Positions 35,727 through 45,198 of a DNA stretch of 64,000 nucleotides are shown piece by piece; the stretch's first letter is position 1; each line of letters opens with the position of its first letter. The DNA is from an uncultured Saprospiraceae bacterium (GTDB lineage Bacteria > Bacteroidota > Bacteroidia > Chitinophagales > Saprospiraceae). The stretch spans positions 194,589 through 258,588 of the forward strand of contig CALGLU010000022.1 of NCBI GenBank assembly GCA_937959275.1, given 5' to 3'. The notes below the pieces were generated by a model. It was not told where the DNA came from and made no database searches. It saw only the letters and a list, made by a program, of their open reading frames with translations. The position numbers were made by a program, and so were the translations under genes.

Positions 35727-38700
35727 ATGACGACGAGATCTATTCAAGTCATTAGTATTGTTATCCTTGTCATGTTTGAGCTATGCTCGATTCGTGCCCA
35801 GAATCCGTATGCCACATTCGAATATGGTAACGAATGGATTCAATCAAATCTAACTCATTATGAGTTTTTTATTGAAGAAGACGGTATCTACGATTTAGTT
35901 CTGGAGGCTAACTTTTTTGAGGCAGACAATCCATGTAATTATAAAATCTATCGCTTAGGATCTGAAGTCGCGACGTTTACTCGGATTGATGATAATGGCA
36001 ATTCTCATATCCTATTTTATGGAGAGAAAAATAGAGGTCAGCTCGATCAGGCACTGTATGAGGAAGGCAATCAATTGAATCCTGACTATAGCTTATTTTC
36101 TGATAAAGCAGCTTACTATTTAGTAAGCAATACTGATTCCGATTGTAATCGACTTAGCCTAAGTGATCAACCAGAGGAGACTGATGCTATCACTTATGAG
36201 CATTTTTGGTATACTGAACAGCAAATCTTTAATGAGTATTATTTTAAGCCAAAGGTTGGTGTGAACTTAGATTTACAATCTTCTGAGTTTGATGTTGGCG
36301 AAGGCTTTGGAAGTGCTTTATCCAATGATCATAGATTTTTAATACGGACTGTAGATGTGTCCACAAACGCTCCTAACGCAGTATTAAACATTCGATTCGC
36401 AGGGAATGTAGTTGAACATGATATAGAGGTTATTTGGAATGATGTCGTTATAGATCAGATTGAAGTGTCAGGATATGGAGTCGAAGAACGAGAGTATTCT
36501 ATTCCGGTAGAGCAGCTTTTGCAAACGAATGAATTAACTATTCAAGCGAACAATGGAGACCTCGACAAGTTAACAATCGCCTCCTATTCACTGAGGTATC
36601 CACGAGAAGCCACTGTTGTATTACCAGAAATATCAATCGAGTTAGATCCAAGTGAATCAATTCGCTCGCTTCCAATTGATACGTCTAGGATTGCTGTGAT
36701 CATCGATCGGGAAAATCAGATTATTTATCAATCATTTCAGCATAAGCTACTTGAGATACAGTCTTCGGTGCAACCCATTCATCTTTTCAGTGCATCTCAG
36801 CCAATCGGCATCTCTTCCGATCAATTGACCCCAGTTCAGTTTACCGATTATCAAACTGAGGATCCTAGTTACGTTATTCTAACGAATGATGACCTTCGAG
36901 AAACGACAATGACAGGAGAGGATGAGATAGAGGCTTATGCATCATATCGGTCATCAGAAGTCGGTGGTGGTCATACAGTTTTAATAGTCGACGTTCTAGA
37001 TTTGTATAGACAGTTTGCCTTTGGTCAACGATCGCATCCATTGGCGATTAAGCAATTTGTACAATCAATTTCTTCTAACTGGACATCAGTCGAGGGATTT
37101 TTTATTGTTGGGAAAGGTAGAGACTATTACACGATTCGCTCAGAGCGACAAAAACAAGACATTGTAGAATTTGTTCCCACTTACGGCTCGCCAGGATCTG
37201 ATAACTTACTAATTTCAGATAATGCCTCTATCGCTCCTTTGTTTCCAATCGGTAGGCTGGCTGCACAAAACCCGCAAGATGTTAAACTGTATCTTGATAA
37301 GATTAAGATGCACGAGCAGCAAGCACCATCCGAAATAGATCCTGTGTGGAGAAAGCGAGTGTTGCATTTAAGTGGAGGCAGCTCTGATATTGTAGATGCA
37401 GTTGCTTTTCTTCTGCAAGATCTTGAAGAGCTGATTGAGCAAAGTGCAATAGGTGCGAGCGTTGAGACGTTTCGCAAAACCTCAGCTGCACCCATTCAGC
37501 CTGCGCAAACTAAAGACTTACTAAAGCGTATAAATGATGGAGTCTCTTTGATTACTTTTTTAGGGCATTCTTCTCCAGGGACATTTGATTTTAGTCTAGA
37601 AGAGCCTTCAGCGTATGATAATATTGGACAGCTACCTTTTATTATTTCCTTGGGCTGTCATTCTGGTAATATTCATTCAGAAGGATTTGGATTAAGTGAG
37701 CAGTTTGTTCTCGAACCAGAAAAAGGAGCAATCGCTTTTTTAGCTTCTTCTTCAAGTAATTATTTAGATGTTCAATATTTAACAGGCCGAATTTTGTATT
37801 TACTATTAGGTGATAATTTTCATAATCAACCTGTCGGACGAGCGCTGCAAGAAATACTGATACTGACTGATCAATTAGATGCCTCGTCACTTGCCCTCAA
37901 CGAGCAGTTCACTTTGCATGGTGATCCTCTAGTTCAAATAAGTTTTGCTGCCTTTCCGGACTTGCAAGTAGATGAATCGAGCGCGTTTACTGAGCCAGCA
38001 ATTATAACAAGTACAATTGACTCTTTTCAATTTGCGGTTGATATTATCAATGCAGGTAAATCACTTAAGGACAGTGTGTCTATTGTATTGACTTACCTTA
38101 ATGATTCAGATTCTATTCTGTATCAGCTAACAGAAAAAATGCCAATCCCTGCCTTCTCAAATCAATTGAAAGTAAGCTTTCCAGCACCGGGCTTAACTTC
38201 AATTGGCGACAATCGAATTGTTGTCACCATTGACCCTGAGAATAAGATTGATGAAGGCTCAATGTTTGCAGAAGAGAATAATCAGTTTGTGAATACTGCT
38301 GGAATTCCTGATTATCGATTCGAAGTGTTAGATCAGGTCATAAGAGCTGTGTATCCTGAACATATGAGTATAGTCAACACAAATACAGTACACATTAAAG
38401 CATCGACCAGCAATGCCTTGACGGCGAAAGGTGATTATCTTTTAGAAATTGATACTACGATTCTATTCAATAGCCCAATCTTGGAAAGTGAAACGATTAC
38501 AAACGTATCTGGACTTATCGAGTGGGACGTTGACCTTCCTTTAGATGAGACAGTTTACTATTGGAAGGTTTCCAACGGAGACCAAAACGTGCAAAACAAA
38601 TCAGCTGAACAGGTCCAGTCATTTTTGTATTCGTCGACTAGCGAGAAAGGCTGGAATCAAAGTCATTTTTATCAATATACTGAAGATGAATATAGTGGTT

Positions 38701-40601
38701 TGGTTTTAGGAGAAAACAGGCAATTGCAGTTTGACACCTCAGGATTCTATATTAGCATTCATAATCGAATATACAATCCAGCAGTGCCACCAGGTTATCA
38801 GTTTAATTTTGAAAACTTTGCAGCATCCGTTAATCCTTGGTTGTTTTTGGATGCAGGGATAGCTGTGGTGGTTGGTGATCAGCTCGATGGATCTGCATTG
38901 CTTAACGAAGGAGGAGGTTTTGGAAGTGTGTTTGATACAAGTGAATCATCAAGACGCGTTTTTGGATTTAAAACAGAGACAACAGAACAAAGATCAATTC
39001 TTTTGGATTTTTTAAAACAAATTCCCACTGGACAATATGTCTTTTTATTTACGGTGATTCAAGACGAAAATTCTAAGCTATACGGTGAAAATTGGTTGGC
39101 AGATCAGCAAGCGATTGGAGACAATATCATCTCCTATTTAGAATCAGAGGGCGCGACACACATTAATGGGCTGACAGAGAGCGGAACATTGCCCTATAAT
39201 TTTATCTATCAAAAGGATGTCGGGCCTCTTGGCGAGGCAATTGCCAAAAATCTTAATCAAAGCATTCGCACTGACGTTTTTATTCCTAGATTGACTATTC
39301 GTGGAGATATGCAAACCAATACCATCGGCCCAGCAAAGCAATGGATTTCTGCAAGTCTAGAGCTTTTTAAAGAGGAGTCAGACACTCTACAATTCGTTAT
39401 TGTAGGCATAGAAGATAATGGGGAAGAAACAGTTCTATTAACCACGAGCAATGCACAATTTAATTTGACAGATATAGACGCATTGCTGTATCCATATATT
39501 AAAGTGATCATTAAACTGGAAGACGGTATTGATCGGACTGCATCTCAGCTCAATCACTTGCGCATATTCTATGAAGGGCTGCCAGATTTAGCATTAGATC
39601 CAATTCGATATAGTGAATTTTCTAATGGGAATGATGGTGAAATCAGCATAGGAATGGGCATAACAAATACTTCTATGGCTCCTATGCCAAGCACGGAAGT
39701 GAGCTATAGTTTATCGAATACGAATGGTATTTATTTGGAAAGAACACAAGATATTCCAGCTCTAGATATAGACGGTGTTTATGAAGAGACCATAAGCTTT
39801 GATGCAGAGCTAGTACAGCCAAATACTATTTTGAAATTAGAATTAAATCCTTCTCAAAGCCCGGCAGAATTGTATCATTTTAATAATGTTGCCGTTAGTG
39901 AGATTGATGCAATTGCAGATATCGTTGCGCCAGTTTTAGATGTTACTTTTGACGGTGCTCATATTCAAAACGGCGAAATTGTCTCACCTAACCCGATCAT
40001 TGTGTTTGAAGTTCGAGATGAAGACCGAACAAATCCAGTAAGCAGTGTCAATCAATTCGGAATTACAATCAGAAAGCCAGATGGTCGTCTAATCAATGTG
40101 ATTGAAATTGGCGATGAGTTGAGTTTAAAATCAGGTGAAGATAATCTGAGTTCACAGTTGGTGTATACCCCAGAGTTTGAAGAAGGCGATTACCAATTGA
40201 CAGCAACGGTGTTTGATGCAGCGGCAAACGAATCCTCAGAATATCAAGTCATATTCAAGGTCATTACACGTAAGACGATATCCGAGTTAACCTTTTATCC
40301 TAACCCGATGAAAGAGGCTATGAGGTTTGAATATTTTGTCACGGGTGAGCTAGATTTTGAGATTCATGTGTACAATGCAGCGGGTAAATTAGTCAAGCAA
40401 TTCCGAGACGAGGAGTTAGGCAGTGGAGGTGGTGGGATGCGAGAATCTGCTGAGTGGAACGGCACTGATGATGCTGGTAATCTGATGCCTTCAGGTGTTT
40501 ATACATACAGGATTATGTATGATGAAAATGATCCTAGCTATCTCGACTTTTTGACAGCGACCGGTCAAGCTGCAGCAGGCCAATTCGTCATCATTCGTTA
40601 A
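35727..40601 (+). CDS. Giant C25-family cysteine peptidase-like protein, PorU2-like T9SS sortase candidate
   Basis: A 1624-residue protein with a signal peptide (ending CSIRAQ). A peptidase C25 (gingipain-fold) domain spans roughly residues 330-720: VGKGRDYYTI, PIGRLAAQN, then LITFLGHSSPG with probable catalytic His614 and IISLGCHSG with probable catalytic Cys644. After it come Ig-like and CARDB-like segments, and a C-terminal FlgD-like domain (LTFYPNPMKEAMRF, VYNAAGKLVKQF, WNGTDDAGN, PSGVYTYRI). It resembles the second PorU-type protein (PorU2) of some Bacteroidota, a candidate T9SS surface transpeptidase. It is longer than typical PorU. A protease role is an alternative. Confidence 0.82.
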   Translation: MTTRSIQVISIVILVMFELCSIRAQNPYATFEYGNEWIQSNLTHYEFFIEEDGIYDLVLEANFFEADNPCNYKIYRLGSEVATFTRIDDNGNSHILFYGEKNRGQLDQALYEEGNQLNPDYSLFSDKAAYYLVSNTDSDCNRLSLSDQPEETDAITYEHFWYTEQQIFNEYYFKPKVGVNLDLQSSEFDVGEGFGSALSNDHRFLIRTVDVSTNAPNAVLNIRFAGNVVEHDIEVIWNDVVIDQIEVSGYGVEEREYSIPVEQLLQTNELTIQANNGDLDKLTIASYSLRYPREATVVLPEISIELDPSESIRSLPIDTSRIAVIIDRENQIIYQSFQHKLLEIQSSVQPIHLFSASQPIGISSDQLTPVQFTDYQTEDPSYVILTNDDLRETTMTGEDEIEAYASYRSSEVGGGHTVLIVDVLDLYRQFAFGQRSHPLAIKQFVQSISSNWTSVEGFFIVGKGRDYYTIRSERQKQDIVEFVPTYGSPGSDNLLISDNASIAPLFPIGRLAAQNPQDVKLYLDKIKMHEQQAPSEIDPVWRKRVLHLSGGSSDIVDAVAFLLQDLEELIEQSAIGASVETFRKTSAAPIQPAQTKDLLKRINDGVSLITFLGHSSPGTFDFSLEEPSAYDNIGQLPFIISLGCHSGNIHSEGFGLSEQFVLEPEKGAIAFLASSSSNYLDVQYLTGRILYLLLGDNFHNQPVGRALQEILILTDQLDASSLALNEQFTLHGDPLVQISFAAFPDLQVDESSAFTEPAIITSTIDSFQFAVDIINAGKSLKDSVSIVLTYLNDSDSILYQLTEKMPIPAFSNQLKVSFPAPGLTSIGDNRIVVTIDPENKIDEGSMFAEENNQFVNTAGIPDYRFEVLDQVIRAVYPEHMSIVNTNTVHIKASTSNALTAKGDYLLEIDTTILFNSPILESETITNVSGLIEWDVDLPLDETVYYWKVSNGDQNVQNKSAEQVQSFLYSSTSEKGWNQSHFYQYTEDEYSGLVLGENRQLQFDTSGFYISIHNRIYNPAVPPGYQFNFENFAASVNPWLFLDAGIAVVVGDQLDGSALLNEGGGFGSVFDTSESSRRVFGFKTETTEQRSILLDFLKQIPTGQYVFLFTVIQDENSKLYGENWLADQQAIGDNIISYLESEGATHINGLTESGTLPYNFIYQKDVGPLGEAIAKNLNQSIRTDVFIPRLTIRGDMQTNTIGPAKQWISASLELFKEESDTLQFVIVGIEDNGEETVLLTTSNAQFNLTDIDALLYPYIKVIIKLEDGIDRTASQLNHLRIFYEGLPDLALDPIRYSEFSNGNDGEISIGMGITNTSMAPMPSTEVSYSLSNTNGIYLERTQDIPALDIDGVYEETISFDAELVQPNTILKLELNPSQSPAELYHFNNVAVSEIDAIADIVAPVLDVTFDGAHIQNGEIVSPNPIIVFEVRDEDRTNPVSSVNQFGITIRKPDGRLINVIEIGDELSLKSGEDNLSSQLVYTPEFEEGDYQLTATVFDAAANESSEYQVIFKVITRKTISELTFYPNPMKEAMRFEYFVTGELDFEIHVYNAAGKLVKQFRDEELGSGGGGMRESAEWNGTDDAGNLMPSGVYTYRIMYDENDPSYLDFLTATGQAAAGQFVIIR

Positions 40602-40652
40602 TTGTATAGATAGTTTCCAGTCAATGTTCTATCTTTCACTATAGGATTGATT

Positions 40653-41762
40653 TTGAATATTCCATTTCACATACCATATGTTTCAGGCCTTGAGGACATC
40701 AATATTGCTAAGACAATTGCTCAATTAAAGACTGGGAAGGACATTAGCTTTGTAGCACAATGTGAGCAAAAGCTAAAAGCCTTGACAAAAAGTCATCAGG
40801 TATTGTTGACTGGCTCCTGTACACAAGCTTTAGAAATGGCACTTTTATTACTTAGGTTAAAGCCGGGAGATGAGGTCATTTGTCCATCATTCACCTATGT
40901 TTCAGTTGTTAATGCGATATTGAAGATGGGTGCTATTCCGGTTTTTGTTGATTGTCGTGATGACACGATGAATATTGATGAGACACTGCTTAAAAGGGCG
41001 GTAAGTTCTTCTACAAAGGCGATGATCATTATGCACTATGCGGGTGTGAGTTGTGACATGGCGGCCATACAATCGTTTGCTCGATCTCATCAAATTACAA
41101 TTGTCGAAGATGCAGCCCATTGTATGCTTGCCTATAATGGAATGGAGCACTTAGGTACCTTTGGAGATATGGGGACTATTAGTTTTCATTACACAAAAAA
41201 CATTCATTCTTTTCATGGAGGTTGCTTATTAATTAACAATCCTGAGCTCTACGATCGAGCACTTGTACTCAGAGACAATGGAACCAATAAAAATGCGTTT
41301 ACAAACGGTATTGTAGATAAATATACCTGGGTAGATGTAGGAGGAAATTTTGGGATGAGTGAATTGGTAGCTGCATGTCTACATGCTCAATTAGAACATG
41401 TTGAGCAAGTAACCAATGAGAGAATACAATTATGGAATCATTATTATCAAGCTTGCCAAGAACATAAAATTAATTGCACTCAACATACGATCGGTCATAA
41501 TGGTCATATCTTTTATATCAAGTGCAAGAATCTACTAGAGAGAAACCAATTGATTTCACACTTAAAGGCTGTAGGCGTTGATGCTCGGTTTCATTATCAA
41601 CCATTGCATCAGACGGCTATCGGGACTTCGTTTAAGTATATCACTTTGGGAAATCACTCGAAAAAAGCCAGTGAAATGGTACTTCGCTTGCCTTTATATT
41701 TTGGGATGACTAAGCAAGAAGTTGATTATGTCATCCAACATGTATCGAATTTTTATCCCTAA
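40653..41762 (+). CDS. wecE: WecE/RffA-like sugar nucleotide aminotransferase
   Basis: A PLP aminotransferase of the DegT/DnrJ/EryC1/StrS family, about 370 residues. It is close to the E. coli dTDP-4-oxo-6-deoxyglucose transaminase. Matches include LLTGSCTQALEMALLLL, GDEVICPSFTYVSVVNAI, MNIDETLLKRAV, VEDAAH and ISFHYTKN with the PLP lysine. It should make dTDP-4-amino-4,6-dideoxygalactose. The start is non-ATG: TTG at 40647 or 40653. I prefer 40653 because AGGA (40643-40646) lies 6 bp upstream and the N-terminus then aligns. The next gene overlaps by one base (TAATG). Confidence 0.9.
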   Translation: MNIPFHIPYVSGLEDINIAKTIAQLKTGKDISFVAQCEQKLKALTKSHQVLLTGSCTQALEMALLLLRLKPGDEVICPSFTYVSVVNAILKMGAIPVFVDCRDDTMNIDETLLKRAVSSSTKAMIIMHYAGVSCDMAAIQSFARSHQITIVEDAAHCMLAYNGMEHLGTFGDMGTISFHYTKNIHSFHGGCLLINNPELYDRALVLRDNGTNKNAFTNGIVDKYTWVDVGGNFGMSELVAACLHAQLEHVEQVTNERIQLWNHYYQACQEHKINCTQHTIGHNGHIFYIKCKNLLERNQLISHLKAVGVDARFHYQPLHQTAIGTSFKYITLGNHSKKASEMVLRLPLYFGMTKQEVDYVIQHVSNFYP

Positions 41763-42694
41763 TGAAGATTCGAGAAATTACACGAGACCAATGGAGTGCG
41801 GCGATAAGAGAGGTAGAATTAGCAAGTTTTTTCGAATATCCAGAATGGTATTCAATTTGGGAACAGTACTTTAATACAAGATCTTATGCATATTTGATTG
41901 ATGACCACCTGCTGATTTCTGTTATAGAATTACCTGGAGCAAAAGGTAAAATTCGATTTTATAACTCTTCCCCCGCAGGCACATACTCTAACTTAAGATC
42001 AGTTAAAGTACATACAGTGTTGGATAATAAAGGGCTCAAAACAATTCGGGATTTGACATCAATTAACTTTTTTAGATTAAACCCGTTTACAAACGTAACG
42101 ATAAAAACCAGCAATGCTGTTAGTGAAGAAGTAACGCATTTAATTCAGATGGACGATGATGAGATCACTCGATCTTGGTCTCGCAATCACAAACGATTAT
42201 TGAAAACAGCGCAACAATCAGACATCACGATTTCCTTAGCAGAAAGTGATAAAGACTGGATCGATTATTACTCAATTTATAAACAATCGTTCTTAAAAAG
42301 AGCAGGAGCACAAACGAATAGATATTCAAATAAATTATTCGTTTACATACGATATTTGAGTACATCTCAAATGAAACTATGGTTGGCAAAAAAAGATGAT
42401 CAAGTGATTGCAGGGCGACTCGTTTTTTATACGCACGATTATGCAGTAGAGTGGCATGCAGCAAGTAGAGCGGAGGCAGAGGCTTTAGGGGCAAATCATC
42501 AAATCATTTATGAGATTCTAAAGGATGCCCAAGCCAATGGCATTCAAGTCTATGATTTCAATCCCAGTGCAGGATTGAAAGGCGTTGAGGAATTTAAAGC
42601 GAAATTCGGTGCTGTAAAACGAAGTACGCCTGTTTACAAATCCTATGATTTCACGCAAAGCTTATATTTACAGTATATCAAATGGAGAAAATGA
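41762..42694 (+). CDS. FemAB/BioF2-like GNAT acyltransferase
   Basis: A 310-residue protein with the double-GNAT FemAB-like layout. Matches are ASFFEYPEWYSIWEQYF near the N-terminus, SWSRNHKRLLKTAQQS in the middle, and AGRLVFYTHDYAVEWHAASR and NGIQVYDFNPSAGLKGVEEF near the C-terminus. Relatives add amino acids or acyl groups to peptidoglycan or polysaccharide precursors. Its one-base overlap with the WecE gene and its overlap with the next acetyltransferase gene put it in the glycan operon. Substrate unknown. Confidence 0.85.
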   Translation: MKIREITRDQWSAAIREVELASFFEYPEWYSIWEQYFNTRSYAYLIDDHLLISVIELPGAKGKIRFYNSSPAGTYSNLRSVKVHTVLDNKGLKTIRDLTSINFFRLNPFTNVTIKTSNAVSEEVTHLIQMDDDEITRSWSRNHKRLLKTAQQSDITISLAESDKDWIDYYSIYKQSFLKRAGAQTNRYSNKLFVYIRYLSTSQMKLWLAKKDDQVIAGRLVFYTHDYAVEWHAASRAEAEALGANHQIIYEILKDAQANGIQVYDFNPSAGLKGVEEFKAKFGAVKRSTPVYKSYDFTQSLYLQYIKWRK

Positions 42695-43188
42695 GTGCAT
42701 CCTTACATATACGAGAGGCTCAGGGTCATGATACTTCAGCTATTGCATCGATTTACAATGAATATGTAGGCAACGGAACTATGGACCTTGACCCTAAATC
42801 AGCAGAGTACTTCAATACGTTTTTAGAATCAAAGTCTGTACGAGAAGCTTGTTATGTAGCTGAACTTGAGGGAAACATAATTGGCTATAGTATCATTAAG
42901 CAGTATTCTGATCGTGAGGGCTACCGCTTAACAGCTGAAACATCTACCTATCTGAATTCAAATTATGTAAGAAGAGGTTTTGGTAGACTTATTAAGAGTC
43001 ATATGCTTGAGGTATGCAAAACGCTTGGCATCAAGCATATCGTCGCTAAGATCTGGACGAGTAATCAAAGCAGCATCGCCTTTCATGAATCACTGGGCTA
43101 CACAACCGTAGGTGTTCAGAATCGAATCGGCTTTGTTGATGGCCAGTGGCAGGATGTAACAATTATGCAATATCTTGTAGATTCATGA
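42691..43188 (+). CDS. GNAT N-acetyltransferase in the glycan cluster
   Basis: A 165-residue GNAT enzyme (168 if the upstream ATG at 42682 is used). The ATG at 42691 is chosen because it forms an ATGA overlap with the stop of the FemAB-like gene and has GGAG upstream. Key motifs are NSNYVRRGFGRLIKSHML for acetyl-CoA binding, AKIWTSNQSSIAFHESLGY, and GQWQDVTIMQY, as in the PAT branch. Given WecE upstream, it might N-acetylate a 4-amino sugar as WecD does, but WecD belongs to a different subgroup, so this is a guess. Confidence 0.86.
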   Translation: MSASLHIREAQGHDTSAIASIYNEYVGNGTMDLDPKSAEYFNTFLESKSVREACYVAELEGNIIGYSIIKQYSDREGYRLTAETSTYLNSNYVRRGFGRLIKSHMLEVCKTLGIKHIVAKIWTSNQSSIAFHESLGYTTVGVQNRIGFVDGQWQDVTIMQYLVDS

Positions 43189-43712
43189 TAATAAGCTGGT
43201 GGAAACAACGACAATTGAAAGCAGCCTTACGAAAGAAGGCTGCTGATGTCCAGATCGAAAAAGATATAACAGTTATTGGTCCCTTAACTCATTTGACCAT
43301 TGGGTCAAATATTCGATTTGCTCATAATGTTTATCTGCATTTGGGAGGTCTCGCATGGAGTGATTTTAAGGGTAGTCTGAGCATAGGCGAGAAGGCTGTA
43401 TTGGGTCCTCATGTCGTCATCTATGCAGCAGGGCCTTTTGGAGTCCATATTGGTCATAATTTTGATTGTGGCCCAGGCGTCAAAATTTTTGCTAGTAAAA
43501 CAAGCGTATCTAATTTTGATGTCCGAGATTTTGCTAAAGTGACAATTGGTGATGGTGTTACCTTGTTTGCAAATGTTGTTATTAGCCCGGGTGTGACAAT
43601 TGGCGATCATGTTGTGGTTGCTGCTAATTCGGTCGTGACAAAGGATATTCCTTCGAATAGTTTTGCTGGGGGTAGCCCTGCGAGGATTATTAAAGAAAAT
43701 GGTAGACCATAA
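43185..43712 (+). CDS. Left-handed beta-helix (hexapeptide repeat) acyltransferase
   Basis: A 175-residue transferase. The ATG at 43185 overlaps the previous stop (ATGA). The earlier start would give an unconserved leader. Hexapeptide repeats run from about residue 35 (LTIGSNIRFAHN, LSIGEKAVLGPHVVI, VTIGDGVTLFANVVISPGVT) to the end (AGGSPARII). This is the CysE/LacA/WbbJ-type fold that O- or N-acetylates sugars or amino acids. It fits the surface-glycan operon. The donor is probably acetyl-CoA. Confidence 0.9.
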   Translation: MIISWWKQRQLKAALRKKAADVQIEKDITVIGPLTHLTIGSNIRFAHNVYLHLGGLAWSDFKGSLSIGEKAVLGPHVVIYAAGPFGVHIGHNFDCGPGVKIFASKTSVSNFDVRDFAKVTIGDGVTLFANVVISPGVTIGDHVVVAANSVVTKDIPSNSFAGGSPARIIKENGRP

Positions 43713-43716
43713 GTAA

Positions 43717-45180
43717 ATGGATCTTAAACGCAAGGCAATAGAAGGCATTCGTTGGACTAGCACCACAAATCTCATTATCTTTTGTCTAGGCTTCATCCAA
43801 ATTGCTTTAGTCACACGTTATCTCAGTGCTGAAGAAGTAGGTATGATTTCATTAGTGATGGTCATCGTTGGTATTGGACGACTTTTCAGTGACGGGGGTA
43901 TGTCTAATGCACTCATCCACTTTCAAGATTTAGATAAAGATCAAATCAATACATTATATTGGATAAACCTTTTTCTTGCAGTATTTGTAAGCCTGGTTCT
44001 CTTTTTACTTTCTACACCACTTGCCTATTTATTTAAAACGCCAGAATTAGCAGGATTTATAAAAATCATGAGTGTCTCAATTTTTATTGGGTCTATAGGG
44101 CAACAATATTATATCCTTTTAAAAAGGGAATTAGCATTTGCCAGTATTTCATTAATTGATCTATTGCAAAGAGTTGTCATATTTATTTCCACTATTATTT
44201 TACTTGTCTATTTTAAGTATGGTGTATGGTCAATTTTATATGGGACAATTATCGGTGCCTTCACTTATGGCCTTTCATCATTCATAATTGGGACGCGCAG
44301 ATTTCCGTTTCCTTCAATATCAAACATTCAAGTTAATCGGATTACTGAGTGTATTCGTTTTGGCTTGCTTCAAATGGGAAGTGGATCAATTAGTTATTTG
44401 TCTTCTAACTTAGATAAGCTATTTATAAGTCGTTTTTTTGGAAATGATGTTTTAGGGTTTTATGAATTGGCTACTATTTTAATCAATCGGCCGATTACTA
44501 TTGTAAACCCTATTTTTAATAATGTTTCATTTCCTCTTTTTTCAAAAATGCAACATGATCTTCCTAGACTCAATCAATGGTATATTAAAAAAATAGCCAT
44601 AATCAGTTTAATTTCTGCAGCTATATACTGTGGTATGTTCGCTATAAAAGAAGAATTAGTTTTATTTCTTTATGGAAAGAATTGGGAGTTGACAGCTACA
44701 AGCCTATCAATTATATTCATTCTAGGTTACTTTAAAAGTGTGAGTAATCCCTTGGGAACCTATACCTTGGCCTTAGGTAGACCAGATATGAGTTTGTATT
44801 TAAATCTCTATCAAATCCTTGTGCATATCAGCTTATTAACGATTGGAGTTATGAATTTTACTTATTTACAAACCTTGATTTTATATACAGCTGGTGCGAT
44901 ACTTTTAACAGTTCCCGCAGAATATATTGTGAGAAAGCAATTATCTGGAATGAGCGTAAACGATCATTTGGGAGTTATCATCAAACATTTACTATTTGGA
45001 TTACTGATGGCAGGAGGACTTATTTTTATCAAAACGTTAATTGATCCTCTTTGGAGTCCTCATGTGATGGTCCAATTATCTGCATATGTGCTTATTGGTG
45101 GAGTTTTATATATGCTGCTTAATAGCGTTTTTAATTCATCCTTACTTTCGGAAGTAAAAGCCTTGGTATTTAATCGTTAA
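43717..45180 (+). CDS. Wzx-type polysaccharide flippase
   Basis: A 487-residue protein with about twelve to fourteen hydrophobic helices, in the MOP/polysaccharide-synthase superfamily. The N-terminus MDLKRKAIEGIRWTSTTNLI, then FCLGFIQIALVTRYLSAEEV, is typical of the family. It moves undecaprenyl-linked oligosaccharides across the inner membrane. It begins 4 bp after the beta-helix acetyltransferase gene. No wzy polymerase or chain-length regulator is present in the window, so either the unit is short or those genes lie elsewhere. Confidence 0.92.
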   Translation: MDLKRKAIEGIRWTSTTNLIIFCLGFIQIALVTRYLSAEEVGMISLVMVIVGIGRLFSDGGMSNALIHFQDLDKDQINTLYWINLFLAVFVSLVLFLLSTPLAYLFKTPELAGFIKIMSVSIFIGSIGQQYYILLKRELAFASISLIDLLQRVVIFISTIILLVYFKYGVWSILYGTIIGAFTYGLSSFIIGTRRFPFPSISNIQVNRITECIRFGLLQMGSGSISYLSSNLDKLFISRFFGNDVLGFYELATILINRPITIVNPIFNNVSFPLFSKMQHDLPRLNQWYIKKIAIISLISAAIYCGMFAIKEELVLFLYGKNWELTATSLSIIFILGYFKSVSNPLGTYTLALGRPDMSLYLNLYQILVHISLLTIGVMNFTYLQTLILYTAGAILLTVPAEYIVRKQLSGMSVNDHLGVIIKHLLFGLLMAGGLIFIKTLIDPLWSPHVMVQLSAYVLIGGVLYMLLNSVFNSSLLSEVKALVFNR

Positions 45181-45198
45181 TCACAATTGAGTAATAAA

